From: Motilimonas eburnea
GTDB lineage: Bacteria; Pseudomonadota; Gammaproteobacteria; Enterobacterales; CBDFNC01
Length of the DNA: 64,000 bases
Assembly (NCBI RefSeq): GCF_021295345.1
Contig: NZ_JAIMJB010000009.1
Span: forward strand, 62,001-126,000
Reading direction: 5' to 3'
The translations under genes and the position numbers were made by a program. Positions 1 through 9,035 of this stretch are shown here, one piece after another (positions within the stretch are counted from its first letter, which is position 1; every line of letters begins with the position of its first letter). The notes beneath the pieces are model-generated. The model was not told the origin of the DNA, did no database searches, and saw nothing but the letters and a program-made list of their open reading frames with translations.

Positions 1-1
1 G

Positions 2-901
2 GTTTGGTTTCCGACTTTAGATAATGCCCCCAAAATATGGATTGGTGAAAATCTGGCTTTTGTGGGCACCGAAGTGGTTGAAAATGCATCTCTAGATGTG
101 GAGCAATCTCCACTCGTTTTGTTATCTCATGGCTATGGTGGTAATTGGCGTAACTTGAACTGGCTTGCTACTGCGCTAGCCCAGCAAGGCATGATAGTCG
201 CGGCCGTGGATCATCCTGGGACAACCAGCCTTGATAGATCGCCCTTATCCGCATCAAAATGGTGGCTTCGCGCCGCAGATATTTCGGCCTTACTTGATCT
301 ACTGCTCGCCGACGAAAAATGGAGAATAGCTATAAATCCAAAGGATATTTCTGTAATAGGTCACTCATTAGGTGGCTGGACGGCAATGTTATTGGTCGGC
401 GCGAAGTTTGATCGAGATACATTTCAAGTCCAATGCAAGCACTACGCCAATCCTCGCACCTGTGGCTTAGCAACAGAGCTCGGCTTAGATAAGCGCCAAC
501 CCAATGAGCCTGCTGATGTTGTATTGCTGGATAAACGAATCAAAAAAGCCATTACTTTGGATTTAGGGTTAGCAAGAAGCCTATCGATTCAAAGCCTTAA
601 TCAAGTTACCACGCCTACCTTAATTCTAGCAGCAGGGGTGGATATCGGCGATCTACCACAAGCCTTTGAGTCTGGGTACTTAGCTGAGCATATTGCGCTA
701 GCGCAACGCCGCTACAAGGTTTATGAGCAAGCGGCCCATTTTAGCTTTATACAACTGTGTAAGCCCCAAGCTGGTCAGATTTTGGAACAAGAGCAAGTAG
801 GTGATGGCATCATCTGTGTTGATGCTAAAGGTGCACACCGAGAACAGCTACATACTCGATTTTTTAAGGACATAACCGACTTCCTTAAACAGACGCTTTA
901 G
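2..901 (+). CDS. Alpha/beta hydrolase, 5' end cut by window edge
   Basis: The reading frame is open to the first bases of the window, so the N-terminus is missing; a GTG at 62 is in frame but is probably internal. The visible part has an alpha/beta-hydrolase layout: an oxyanion-type L-S-H-G-Y-G-G stretch near 121-141, the nucleophile elbow G-H-S-L-G-G at about 359-376 (G-x-S-x-G), and a candidate catalytic His in Q-A-A-H-F-S near 728-745. It resembles the dienelactone hydrolase / PAF-acetylhydrolase-like predicted hydrolases. The substrate is unknown. It converges on the AraC-type gene and overlaps that gene's restored 3' end by about 17 bp. I am confident of the fold and not of the substrate. 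Confidence 0.82.
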   Translation, partial: VWFPTLDNAPKIWIGENLAFVGTEVVENASLDVEQSPLVLLSHGYGGNWRNLNWLATALAQQGMIVAAVDHPGTTSLDRSPLSASKWWLRAADISALLDLLLADEKWRIAINPKDISVIGHSLGGWTAMLLVGAKFDRDTFQVQCKHYANPRTCGLATELGLDKRQPNEPADVVLLDKRIKKAITLDLGLARSLSIQSLNQVTTPTLILAAGVDIGDLPQAFESGYLAEHIALAQRRYKVYEQAAHFSFIQLCKPQAGQILEQEQVGDGIICVDAKGAHREQLHTRFFKDITDFLKQTL

Positions 902-1918
902 CTGACTGTTGCCGGTAAGCACTAGGAGTGGTAGAAGTGATCCGGCTAAACTCGCGGTTAAAATTAGATTTAGTGTAAAAGCCGGACTGGAGAAAATATC
1001 GGTAATACTCAGTTTTGTGCTACTGAGTAAATGCTGCGCATGCTTAATTCGATACTCGTTGATCACTTTGGATACATTGCGTTGATAGACTTGGTTCACT
1101 GCCATTGAAAGTTGTCGGCTGGGCAGTGAAAGTTTTCGAGCTAATCGTTCTAAGGTTAAATCTGGATCCAGATAGCTCTGATTATGGGCTAATAAATGGC
1201 ATAATTGCTCAATTATCTCATTGGCTTGCTCTATTTCTAAATTGTTCGAGCCAACGCCAGTCTCTTCTAATGATATAGGCTCATTGATTGTGGTCAAGGA
1301 GCCTACCATGACGACAGCGATGGCGAGTAGGGGGAGCAGGATCAAATAACTGATGGATAAAATAGATGTCGTGTTGATGCCGTTAAAAAAGGCAAAATCC
1401 AGCGATAAGGCGGCATCTATGAGAGCAGAAAACAGCAACATACCGCCCGCGATATACCTTAGATGTTTAACACTGGCGACATCAATAAGACGCACCCGCT
1501 GTGGCTCTAGCCGAGCCGAAACGATGAGCTTGATACCATAAAAGACCAAGAGGCTTACTAGCATTACATCAATCGGGGCTGCCCACCAAGGGTAGATGAG
1601 GGAACAAAATAAAATGATGCAGGGAGCTGCTGCGTGTTTAAGGGAAAATGCGTTAGCATTTTGGGTTAATTCAAAGCAATACCAAGCGATCACCGGCAAG
1701 GTCGCCGCGAGCACGGGTTGAATAAATCGAATCAGCTGAATATCGAAGCTCCAGCGAAGTCCCACCACAAATGTGGTCGCACTGCACAAGAACAAAAAGC
1801 TGACAATGCGTTTTACACCGGCTCCTTGTTTAACCCAGACCAGGCAGGCAAGGAGGAGAAAAAGCAGAGCAGCGATAAAAGGAAGCGGAACACTTAACAT
1901 CGAGTTAGTGATTCCCAT
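885..1918 (-). pseudogene. Membrane-anchored AraC-family regulator, frameshifted near its C-terminus
   Basis: The N-terminal 210 residues are hydrophobic, with about six or seven predicted membrane segments, followed by an AraC/XylS DNA-binding domain (first HTH around L-T-L-E-R-L-A-R-K-L). Uninterrupted reading ends in a nonsense hydrophobic tail with a stop at 848. At about 989-991 the frame breaks. Moving to the next frame restores a textbook second HTH (Q-S-G-F-Y-T-K-S-N-F-N-R-E-F then T-P-S-A-Y-R) with a stop at 885-887. One base appears to be missing in a codon that would give I-F-L-Q-S-G-F. Its start overlaps the end of the ABC exporter gene by 14 bp, so the two were probably co-transcribed. 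It could be a true recent inactivation or a sequencing error. Confidence 0.8.
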
Positions 1919-3692
1919 ACAAGCTTTGATATAAACCGGGCTGATTAACTAAGGCGGCATGTTGGCCGGTTTGACTTATCTTGCCGTCTTCAAATACAAA
2001 AATGCGGTCGGCTTGTTTTACCGACGATAACCGGTGAGCCACAATAATAGTGGTGCGGTCCTTTAAAAAATCCGTCAAGGCTAAGTGCAAATTAGCTTCG
2101 GTTTGGGTGTCTAAGGCAGACGTCGCTTCATCCATGATTACCAGTTTAGGATCTGATAACACCATTCGGGCAATGGCGATGCGCTGTTTTTGTCCGCCAG
2201 ATAATTTAACCCCGCGCTGACCCACTTGTGTGTCTAATTGCTCATCTAATGCGCGCACAAAGTCGTCCAATTGGGCAATTTTTAGGGCCTGCCAGATACG
2301 ATCGTCTGTGACTTCTTCACCTAGAGTGAGGTTGTTACGTATATTGTCGTTAAATAAGCATGGGCTTTGTAACACGGTGGCTGTGTGGCTGCGGATAAGC
2401 TCAAAACCACATTGATTCACATTAACGCCATTAAATAAGATTTCCCCGTGGTTGAGCGGATATAAACCGAGTAATAATTGAACCAAGGTAGACTTACCGC
2501 CACCGCTGGCTCCAACAAAGGCGACTTTTTCACCGGGTTGAATATCCAGGGAAATACCGCGAATCACCTCTACTTCTTCGTTATATGAAAAGTGTAAGTC
2601 ACGTAGGCTTAAGGCGAGCTCTGACGTTTGGGTGAAAGGCGATTGCTGAGCGGGCAGGTCGGGCTCAACGGATAAGGCGAGTACCGAATTTAAGCGCTTT
2701 AATGATGCCGATGCAGCAAAATAGGAGTATTGCATATTCAGTAGCTCTTGCACCGGTCCCATCATAAACCACAGATACCCGAACACAGCAAATATCTCGC
2801 CCACGGTTAAATCAGTGAATAGCACCATGATCATGGCAACGGCGCGAAATACCTCAAACCCAATCAAGAAGATCAAAAAGCTGGCTCGACCAGCGGCTTC
2901 GCTGCGCCACGAGTAATCGATGGCGCTGTTACGCAGCCCTTTAGCGCGATCAATGATGCGATTAATGTAATGGCGCTCTTTGTTAGCCGCGCGGATTTCA
3001 TATATGCCATCTAAGGTTTCAACGACCGCTTGTTGAAACAACTCAAAGGCACTATTTTCGTTGCGTTTAAGGTGCTTGACCTTACTACCCAGCTTGGTCG
3101 AGAAAAAAATCACCACTGGGTTTAGCAGCAGAATAAACAAGCCTAATTGCCAGTTAAGCCAAAGCAAGATCGCGGCCGTACCTAACACCGCAAGCAAGCT
3201 TACCAAAAAACGGCTCAAGGTATCGCCAATAAACTTATCTAGGGTTTCAACATCGGTCACAAAATGCGAGCTTAAGCTGCCCGAGCCCAGGTTTTCGTAT
3301 TCACGAATAGCGATAAGACGCATTTGTTTAACCAGTACCTGGCGGATTAAAAAAGTGATGTGTTTGGCAATAATGGTAAATTGACGAGACTGTAATACCG
3401 TTAGGGCCACGCTCAAGGTACGCAAAAAAACGGTAAATAACAGCACACAAACAATATAGCCAACAGGGCCTTGCCATTGCGCTGGTAAGATTTGATCCAT
3501 TACCTCAATAGCCGTGCCTGGTGTGTTTAGCAGCACTTCATCAACCATCAAGGGCATTAACAGTGGCACCGGAACCGACGCCAAGGTGGCGAGAATAGCG
3601 ACCACATTGGCAATGATAATTTCTTTTTTATAGGCTTTGGCGGCGTTAAAAATACTCTGCCATGAAAATTGCGAAGAAGCGTTTAAAACCAT
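1905..3692 (-). CDS. ABC transporter, fused permease/ATPase (exporter half-transporter)
   Basis: The 595-residue protein has the type I ABC exporter architecture. Six predicted membrane helices (about residues 25-310) precede a nucleotide-binding domain with Walker A G-A-S-G-G-G-K-S-T (about 394-402), signature L-S-G-G-Q-K-Q-R (about 495), Walker B L-V-I-M-D-E-A-T-S-A-L-D and H-loop V-A-H-R-L-S. It would work as a dimer in the inner membrane, exporting a lipid, drug or peptide; the sequence does not say which. There is no N-terminal C39 peptidase domain. It is the promoter-proximal gene of a two-gene unit with the AraC-type regulator, which may be an autoregulated efflux arrangement (inference). 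Confidence 0.93.
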   Translation of the reverse strand: MVLNASSQFSWQSIFNAAKAYKKEIIIANVVAILATLASVPVPLLMPLMVDEVLLNTPGTAIEVMDQILPAQWQGPVGYIVCVLLFTVFLRTLSVALTVLQSRQFTIIAKHITFLIRQVLVKQMRLIAIREYENLGSGSLSSHFVTDVETLDKFIGDTLSRFLVSLLAVLGTAAILLWLNWQLGLFILLLNPVVIFFSTKLGSKVKHLKRNENSAFELFQQAVVETLDGIYEIRAANKERHYINRIIDRAKGLRNSAIDYSWRSEAAGRASFLIFLIGFEVFRAVAMIMVLFTDLTVGEIFAVFGYLWFMMGPVQELLNMQYSYFAASASLKRLNSVLALSVEPDLPAQQSPFTQTSELALSLRDLHFSYNEEVEVIRGISLDIQPGEKVAFVGASGGGKSTLVQLLLGLYPLNHGEILFNGVNVNQCGFELIRSHTATVLQSPCLFNDNIRNNLTLGEEVTDDRIWQALKIAQLDDFVRALDEQLDTQVGQRGVKLSGGQKQRIAIARMVLSDPKLVIMDEATSALDTQTEANLHLALTDFLKDRTTIIVAHRLSSVKQADRIFVFEDGKISQTGQHAALVNQPGLYQSLYGNH

Positions 3693-4117
3693 GGATAACT
3701 ACTAGTTAACAAAAGCGCGTATTTTAGCGCTTGACCCATAGGGTGCAACCGGAAACTTCAAAGGACTTGAACTGGCTTGATATTTGAGGCGTATTAACCA
3801 ATAAATGAGCTGATACAAACCGTCATTAGTGCCGTCTACGCTAATACCGCTGAACAGGCTTTTTCAGGTGGGGGGGCAATAAAGGGGAATGGGTGTCTTA
3901 AAGATGCCAAAAGTTGCCTAAAATTGAGGCAACCAGAACAAAATCAGTCATACAAGTCTAATTATTGTTCGATTTACGCAGCGGGATCGGGTAGGGTTAG
4001 CGAACTTTCGCGCAAGCATGGTCGAATGAGAATAATTTTGTTAGCATTCGGTTAAACTGGCTAGGCAGAAGAATAGCCAACAGCTAATATCCAAACGTAG
4101 TGAGATTTAGGTTTTAC
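3693..4117. other. Divergent intergenic region between the ABC exporter and proQ
   Basis: About 425 bp with no convincing gene. It must hold the promoters for the leftward exporter unit and for rightward proQ. One perfect 7-bp inverted repeat (GTTGCCT, 7-base spacer, AGGCAAC) lies at 3913-3933, and a run of seven G lies near 3870-3876. I could not assign -35/-10 elements securely. Confidence 0.5.
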
Positions 4118-4744
4118 ATGGAAAACTCTGAAAAATTGACAAACAACAAGCAAATTATCGCTTACCTAGTAGAAATGTTCCCTCTTTGTTTTATCGCCGA
4201 AGGTGAAGCAAAGCCCCTTAAAATTGGTATTTTCCAAGACTTAGCAGAACGTTTAGGCGATGATGAAAAAGTCAGTAAAACCCAATTACGCTCAGCACTA
4301 CGTCAATACACCTCAAGCTGGCGTTACCTACATGGCATCAAACCCGGCGCTAAACGTGTAGACCTAGACGGTGTTGAAGGTGAAGAGCTACAAGCTGAAC
4401 ACATTGAACATGCGCAAAAAGCGTTAAAAGAAAGCAAGGCTAAAGTATTTGCTGAGCGTAAAGCTGCCGCTAAAGATAAGCCAGCTAAAGGCCCTAAAGC
4501 CGCTGCTAACAAAGCAAAACCGGCCCGCACCAGCAAGCCAAAAGCAAAAGCTGAAAAGCCAGCAGAAAAAGTAAACTACGTTCCTGCAGAGATTGATCAA
4601 CTAAAAGTGGCTCAAGAAGTCAAAGTGATAGTCGGAAAAGCACCAGTGCCTGCTACTATTGTAGATATCAACAAAGATGAGGTGCAGGTTCAATTAATGT
4701 CGGGTATGACATTGAAAGTAAAAGCACAACACCTGATTCTTTAA
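4118..4744 (+). CDS. proQ: RNA chaperone ProQ
   Basis: 208 residues. The N-terminal FinO/ProQ RNA-binding domain is closely like E. coli ProQ ([10 protein letters not shown], then [10 protein letters not shown] and Y-T-S-S-W-R-Y-L). It is followed by a lysine/alanine-rich linker (about 110-150) and a small C-terminal Tudor-like domain ending [11 protein letters not shown]. ProQ binds structured sRNAs and 3' UTRs. A GTG at 4100 would add six residues, but the ATG at 4118 matches the family start M-E-N. prc follows 15 bp downstream, the same order as in E. coli. Confidence 0.96.
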   Translation: MENSEKLTNNKQIIAYLVEMFPLCFIAEGEAKPLKIGIFQDLAERLGDDEKVSKTQLRSALRQYTSSWRYLHGIKPGAKRVDLDGVEGEELQAEHIEHAQKALKESKAKVFAERKAAAKDKPAKGPKAAANKAKPARTSKPKAKAEKPAEKVNYVPAEIDQLKVAQEVKVIVGKAPVPATIVDINKDEVQVQLMSGMTLKVKAQHLIL

Positions 4745-4759
4745 TTCAAGGATGCCTTT

Positions 4760-6760
4760 ATGAAGAAAGTTTTTCGTTTAACGCTTCTTACCACTAGCTT
4801 ATGTGTGGCAAGCTTAGGTTTTGCCGTTCAACCCGCCATTAAGGTTGAAGACCTACCTAAACTGGAACAAGAGCCACAACACGCCACCGTAAGTAAGCGG
4901 GTAACTCAGCTGTTTAGTCGCAACCACTACAAGCCGATGTTACTTGACGATGCACTTTCTTCAGAAGTGTTTGATCTATACGTTAAGCAGTTAGATTATA
5001 ACCGCAATATCTTTATCGAATCGGATATCACTCAGTTTGAAAAATACCGATTACAGCTCGATGAAGATCTCAGCAAAGGCCGTCTTGCGCCCTTATATGA
5101 CATGTTTGCCCTTAATCTTCAGCGCCGTTACGAGCGTTTTCAGTATGCACTGACCTTGCTCGACGAAGAAATCACGTTTGATACACCGGACGAATATACC
5201 TTTGATCGCAGTGAAGCGCCGTGGGCAAAAAATACCGCAGAGCTGAATGAAATCTGGCGTCAAAAAGTAAAATATGATGCGCTGAACCTTAAGTTAGCAG
5301 GCAAAAAGTGGCCAGAAATTAAAAAAGTGCTCACCAAACGATACGATTATGCCATTAAGCGCTTAACGCAATCGCAAAGTGAAGACGTGTTTCAAACCAT
5401 CATGAACGCCTATGCGCGTACCATTGAGCCTCACACGAGCTATTTATCCCCCCGTAATGCCGACCGTTTTAACATGGAAATGAACCTATCCCTAGAGGGC
5501 ATAGGTGCCGTGTTACAAGGTGAAGACGATTACACGGTTGTGCGCAGTTTAGTGCCGGGCGGCCCAGCGGATAAAACCAAAAACCTTGCCGCTGACGACA
5601 AAATTGTCGGTGTAGCACAAGGCGATGAAAAAATGGTGGATGTCATCGGTTGGCGTTTAGACGATGTGGTTGATCTGATCAAAGGCCCCAAAGGCACCAC
5701 CGTTCGTTTAGAAGTACTGCCCGCTAAAGCAGGCAGCGATGCGGGCACTAAAATTGTTCACATAGTGCGTGAGAAAGTTCACTTAGAAGATCGCGCCGCC
5801 AAATCTGAAGTCATTGAGATTGATGGTAACAAAATTGGCGTAATCGATATACCGAGTTTTTACGTCAATCTAAGCCAAGATGTTGATAAAGAAATCACCA
5901 AGTTAAAACAAGACAAGGTCAAGGGCATCATTATCGACCTACGTGGCAATGGTGGTGGAGCATTGACGGAAGCAAGCCTACTTACGGGTTTGTTTATCAA
6001 GTCTGGCCCTGTGGTTCAGGTGCGTAATAATCGCAATCGCATCGAAGTCAATGGCGACGAAGATGGAAAAATTAGCTACGACGGCCCTTTGACGGTACTT
6101 GTTGACCGCTACAGCGCCTCTGCCTCTGAAATCTTTGCGGCAGCACTGCAAGATTATGGCCGCGCCTTGATCTTAGGTGAAAACACCTTTGGTAAAGGCA
6201 CGGTACAGCAGCATCGCAAGTTGTCTCGCATTTACGACTTCTATGAAAAACCCATGGGTAACGTGCAGTACACCATCGCTAAGTTTTACCGTATCGACGG
6301 CGGCAGCACTCAAAATAAAGGGGTAGTGCCTGATATCTTGTTCCCGACGCCCATCGAAGCCAGTGAAACGGGCGAAAGCGTGGAAGAAAATGCACTGCCT
6401 TGGGATCAAATCAAGCCAGCCAATTATAACCGCTTAGGTGATTTTAGCTCGTTAGTGGCCAAGTTGGATGAGGCGCACAAACAAAGAATGCAGGCATCGC
6501 CAGAATTTGCTTACATCTATCAAGACATAGAAACATACAAAAAAGAAAAAGATCGTAAAACCATTAGTTTGGTCGAATCTGAGCGCATTCGTCTACGCGA
6601 AGAGAAAGAAGCATTAGAGCTAAAGCGCACCAACGAACGCTTACAACGTTTAGGTAAAAATCCGATAACCAAGCTCGATGAGTTACCTGACGACTTTGAA
6701 GAGCCAGATGTTTACCTCGAAGAGGCGGCAGCCGTGACCTTAGATCTCGCTAAGTCATAG
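4760..6760 (+). CDS. prc: Tail-specific periplasmic protease Prc (Tsp)
   Basis: 666 residues, with a Sec signal peptide (cleavage near A-V-Q). The N-terminal domain is followed by a PDZ domain (about 238-325) and an S41 peptidase domain. The catalytic region shows S-A-S-A-S-E at residues 452-457 and the general-base lysine in G-K-G-T-V-Q (Lys479), both as in E. coli Prc. A charged C-terminal extension (DUF3340-like) completes the protein at the usual length. It degrades periplasmic proteins with exposed nonpolar C-termini and trims envelope proteins. It sits directly behind proQ and is probably co-transcribed; a terminator follows 34 bp later. Confidence 0.96.
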   Translation: MKKVFRLTLLTTSLCVASLGFAVQPAIKVEDLPKLEQEPQHATVSKRVTQLFSRNHYKPMLLDDALSSEVFDLYVKQLDYNRNIFIESDITQFEKYRLQLDEDLSKGRLAPLYDMFALNLQRRYERFQYALTLLDEEITFDTPDEYTFDRSEAPWAKNTAELNEIWRQKVKYDALNLKLAGKKWPEIKKVLTKRYDYAIKRLTQSQSEDVFQTIMNAYARTIEPHTSYLSPRNADRFNMEMNLSLEGIGAVLQGEDDYTVVRSLVPGGPADKTKNLAADDKIVGVAQGDEKMVDVIGWRLDDVVDLIKGPKGTTVRLEVLPAKAGSDAGTKIVHIVREKVHLEDRAAKSEVIEIDGNKIGVIDIPSFYVNLSQDVDKEITKLKQDKVKGIIIDLRGNGGGALTEASLLTGLFIKSGPVVQVRNNRNRIEVNGDEDGKISYDGPLTVLVDRYSASASEIFAAALQDYGRALILGENTFGKGTVQQHRKLSRIYDFYEKPMGNVQYTIAKFYRIDGGSTQNKGVVPDILFPTPIEASETGESVEENALPWDQIKPANYNRLGDFSSLVAKLDEAHKQRMQASPEFAYIYQDIETYKKEKDRKTISLVESERIRLREEKEALELKRTNERLQRLGKNPITKLDELPDDFEEPDVYLEEAAAVTLDLAKS

Positions 6761-6794
6761 CCTCAAGTCATAACCTCATCAATGCCATCATACT

Positions 6795-6820
6795 AAGCCC
6801 AGTTTTCACTGGGCTTTTCT
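6795..6820 (+). terminator. Rho-independent terminator after prc
   Basis: A perfect AAGCCCAG/CTGGGCTT stem with a 6-base loop, running into TTTCTTT, 34 bp after the prc stop. Confidence 0.9.
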
Positions 6821-7371
6821 TTGCCTCACGCTTCCCAACCGCTATCGCTCTGTTATGACAAGCTAAGTTCAATAGGGCGATGGATACGCCTCACTGCCAC
6901 CAAAAAGAGACAAGGTGTTATGGGTTAAATCAGCAAAAACACAGTGATAGCTACTGCAATATTTAATTCATGCATGATTTCTAAGTGTTGTTAACTGAAT
7001 TAACAATATTTCACAAATAAGCAATGTAAAATATATCTCATTTTTAAACATTTCGAGCTGTGAGCATAATTGCATGAAAGTGCGAGGCAATCAGTCAAAA
7101 ATCAACCAATGCAATATATTGTAAAGAAATTCGAATTCAGTGATAAACACTGCTTTTTCGATTAAGTAGTGAATTAAATAAAGATAAAGTTCGGCTTAGT
7201 AGAGCCATAATTGTAGCTGGTAAGAATAAATAGTCATATTGGATGACTATTTAGTCGCATTTATCGGCTGTGGCCAGCATAATTACCTAAAAATATGCAT
7301 TATTATGATCTCTATCTGTTGTCAGACGTTTGTTTTTTATGATTATATTGCGCTGGCAAACACAACTATAC
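6821..7371. other. Long AT-rich intergenic region upstream of the NSS symporter
   Basis: About 550 bp without a supportable gene. The strongest open frame (7239-7427) has no Shine-Dalgarno sequence and an unremarkable composition. The middle part (about 6950-7160) is very AT-rich and would suit a promoter region. It leads into the structured leader at 7372-7473. Confidence 0.5.
6988..7006. promoter_or_regulatory. Perfect 7-bp dyad, possible operator
   Basis: TTGTTAA-CTGAA-TTAACAA is perfectly symmetric and lies in AT-rich DNA about 500 bp upstream of the symporter start. It looks like a dimeric-repressor operator, but I cannot name the regulator. Confidence 0.3.
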
Positions 7372-7473
7372 CCATACTCAGACGATATAACCCTGCAACG
7401 TTAAGCCGACATCGACAAGGACTTTAGTCGAAGACGAGCAAGAGGTATGCATGGAGTTAATTGCTGAGTATGG
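7372..7473 (+). promoter_or_regulatory. Structured 5' leader of the NSS symporter (closing helix of about 100 nt)
   Basis: CCATACTCAG at 7372-7381 is exactly complementary to CTGAGTATGG at 7464-7473, enclosing 82 nt just 31 nt before the symporter ATG. Inside lies a smaller stem around TCGAC/GTCGA (near 7412-7430). A long closing helix around a compact, partly self-complementary core is what a riboswitch or other cis-acting RNA would look like. I do not recognise it as any class I know. Confidence 0.4.
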
Positions 7474-7504
7474 AACAAAAACAAAACAATAAGAGTTATT
7501 AATA

Positions 7505-8908
7505 ATGAGTACAAACACAAGTGTCACAGGAAGGTGGTCCAGCCGCTTTGCCTATATATTGGCAGCAACAGGGGCAGCGGTTGGCTTAGGAAACATTTGG
7601 AAGTTCCCTTACATCATGGGTGAAAACGGCGGCGGTGCATTCGTTATCGTTTATCTGTTATGTATTTTGTTTATCGGTATCCCAGTCATGATGGCGGAAA
7701 CCTTCATCGGTAAACGCGGGCGTTCAACGCCAGCCAATGCCGCGGCGAAGGTGTCCCAAGAATCAGGCCATAGCACCCATTGGTCTTTACTGGGCACGTC
7801 TGGCGTATTAGCAGGCTTTTTGATCCTAAGTTTCTACGTGGTGATCGCAGGCTGGGCATTGGCTTATGTATTCTATGCGGGTACGGGCGAATTCTCGACC
7901 ATGGCTGCGGCGGCGGTTGAAGGCACGACAGGGCATGCTGATGCGGTCGGCGCACTCTTCGGCGGATTGTTATCTGACCCGTTCAAATTGATCCTATGTA
8001 CCACAGTCATGGTAGTTGCCACGGTCTTAGTACTAGGTAAAGGCTTAAACAAAGGGTTAGAAGCGGCAGTGACGTCGTTAATGCCAGCACTGTTTATTTT
8101 ACTGGCTATTATCATGGTTTACTCAGCCATCGAAGGTCACTTTGGTGAAGCGGCTGCATTTATGTTTGCTCCCGATTTCAGCAAACTCACTGTGCACAGC
8201 GTATTAGAAGCACTGGGCCATGCGTTTTTCACTTTAAGCTTATCATCTGGCATCATGATGATTTACGGTGCTTACCTACCTGAAGGCGTGTCAATTGCAC
8301 GCACCTCTATCTGGATTGCGATCTGTGACACTGTGGTTGCATTAATGGCAGGCCTTGCTATTTACCCCATCGTTTTTGCAAACGGCATGGAGCCAAGTGC
8401 AGGTCCAGGTCTGTTATTCCAAACCCTGCCAATCGCCTTTGGTAAGATGCCGATGGGTGACTTATTCGGTACCGTGTTCTTCGTGATGATCGTTTTTGCT
8501 GCCTTTACCTCAGCCATTGCCTTACTTGAATCCGCTACGGCGTACTTGGTAGAGCGTAAAGGATTGAACCGTTGGCCGGCGGCTATCGTTTCTGGCGTGG
8601 GCATTTGGCTATTAAGCCTGGGTTCTATTTACTCATTTACCGGTGCAGAATGGACTAAAATGTCATTCTTTGGCCACGGTGAGAACTTCTTTGACGTATT
8701 AGACTACATTACCTCTAAGCTCATGTTGCCATTGGCAGGTCTGTTCACGGCTATATTTGTGGGCTGGCGAGTCAAGCGTCACATTGTTGAACAAGAGATT
8801 CAATTGAACGGCGGTGCGTTTACAGCATTCTTCTTCTGCTTAAAATACGTTGCTCCTGTGGCGATCACCATCGTTTTCGCTCAGTTAGTTGGCATAATTA
8901 ACCTCTAA
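7505..8908 (+). CDS. Sodium-dependent transporter of the NSS (LeuT/SNF) family
   Basis: 467 residues with about 11-12 membrane helices. The N-terminal signature G-A-A-V-G-L-G-N-I-W-K-F-P-Y is that of neurotransmitter:sodium symporters such as LeuT and TnaT. Members couple Na+ entry to uptake of amino acids or related amines at the inner membrane; the ligand cannot be told from sequence alone. The gene stands alone, with a long structured leader upstream and a terminator just after, so it is a single-gene unit probably controlled in its 5' UTR. Confidence 0.94.
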   Translation: MSTNTSVTGRWSSRFAYILAATGAAVGLGNIWKFPYIMGENGGGAFVIVYLLCILFIGIPVMMAETFIGKRGRSTPANAAAKVSQESGHSTHWSLLGTSGVLAGFLILSFYVVIAGWALAYVFYAGTGEFSTMAAAAVEGTTGHADAVGALFGGLLSDPFKLILCTTVMVVATVLVLGKGLNKGLEAAVTSLMPALFILLAIIMVYSAIEGHFGEAAAFMFAPDFSKLTVHSVLEALGHAFFTLSLSSGIMMIYGAYLPEGVSIARTSIWIAICDTVVALMAGLAIYPIVFANGMEPSAGPGLLFQTLPIAFGKMPMGDLFGTVFFVMIVFAAFTSAIALLESATAYLVERKGLNRWPAAIVSGVGIWLLSLGSIYSFTGAEWTKMSFFGHGENFFDVLDYITSKLMLPLAGLFTAIFVGWRVKRHIVEQEIQLNGGAFTAFFFCLKYVAPVAITIVFAQLVGIINL

Positions 8909-8935
8909 CAAAACGCGATCTGTATAACACTAATA

Positions 8936-8958
8936 GGGCCATTTGTTGGCCCTTTTTT
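8936..8958 (+). terminator. Rho-independent terminator after the NSS symporter
   Basis: The GGGCCA/TGGCCC stem has a 5-base loop and is followed by six T, 27 bp after the symporter stop codon. Confidence 0.9.
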
Positions 8959-9035
8959 ATTTGCTAGTAATTATCATTGACCCATGTCTAAATATTTGTC
9001 AGCCTTATCGAACTTTTCAATTGATAGGCATGATT

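Noticed and set aside
7239-7427. 62-residue frame upstream of the NSS symporter
   Set aside because: No Shine-Dalgarno, no recognisable product, and it runs into the structured leader.
7372-7473. Glycine, lysine, c-di-GMP-I or purine riboswitch
   Set aside because: The conserved core sequences of these classes, as I remember them, are not present; only the general shape fits.
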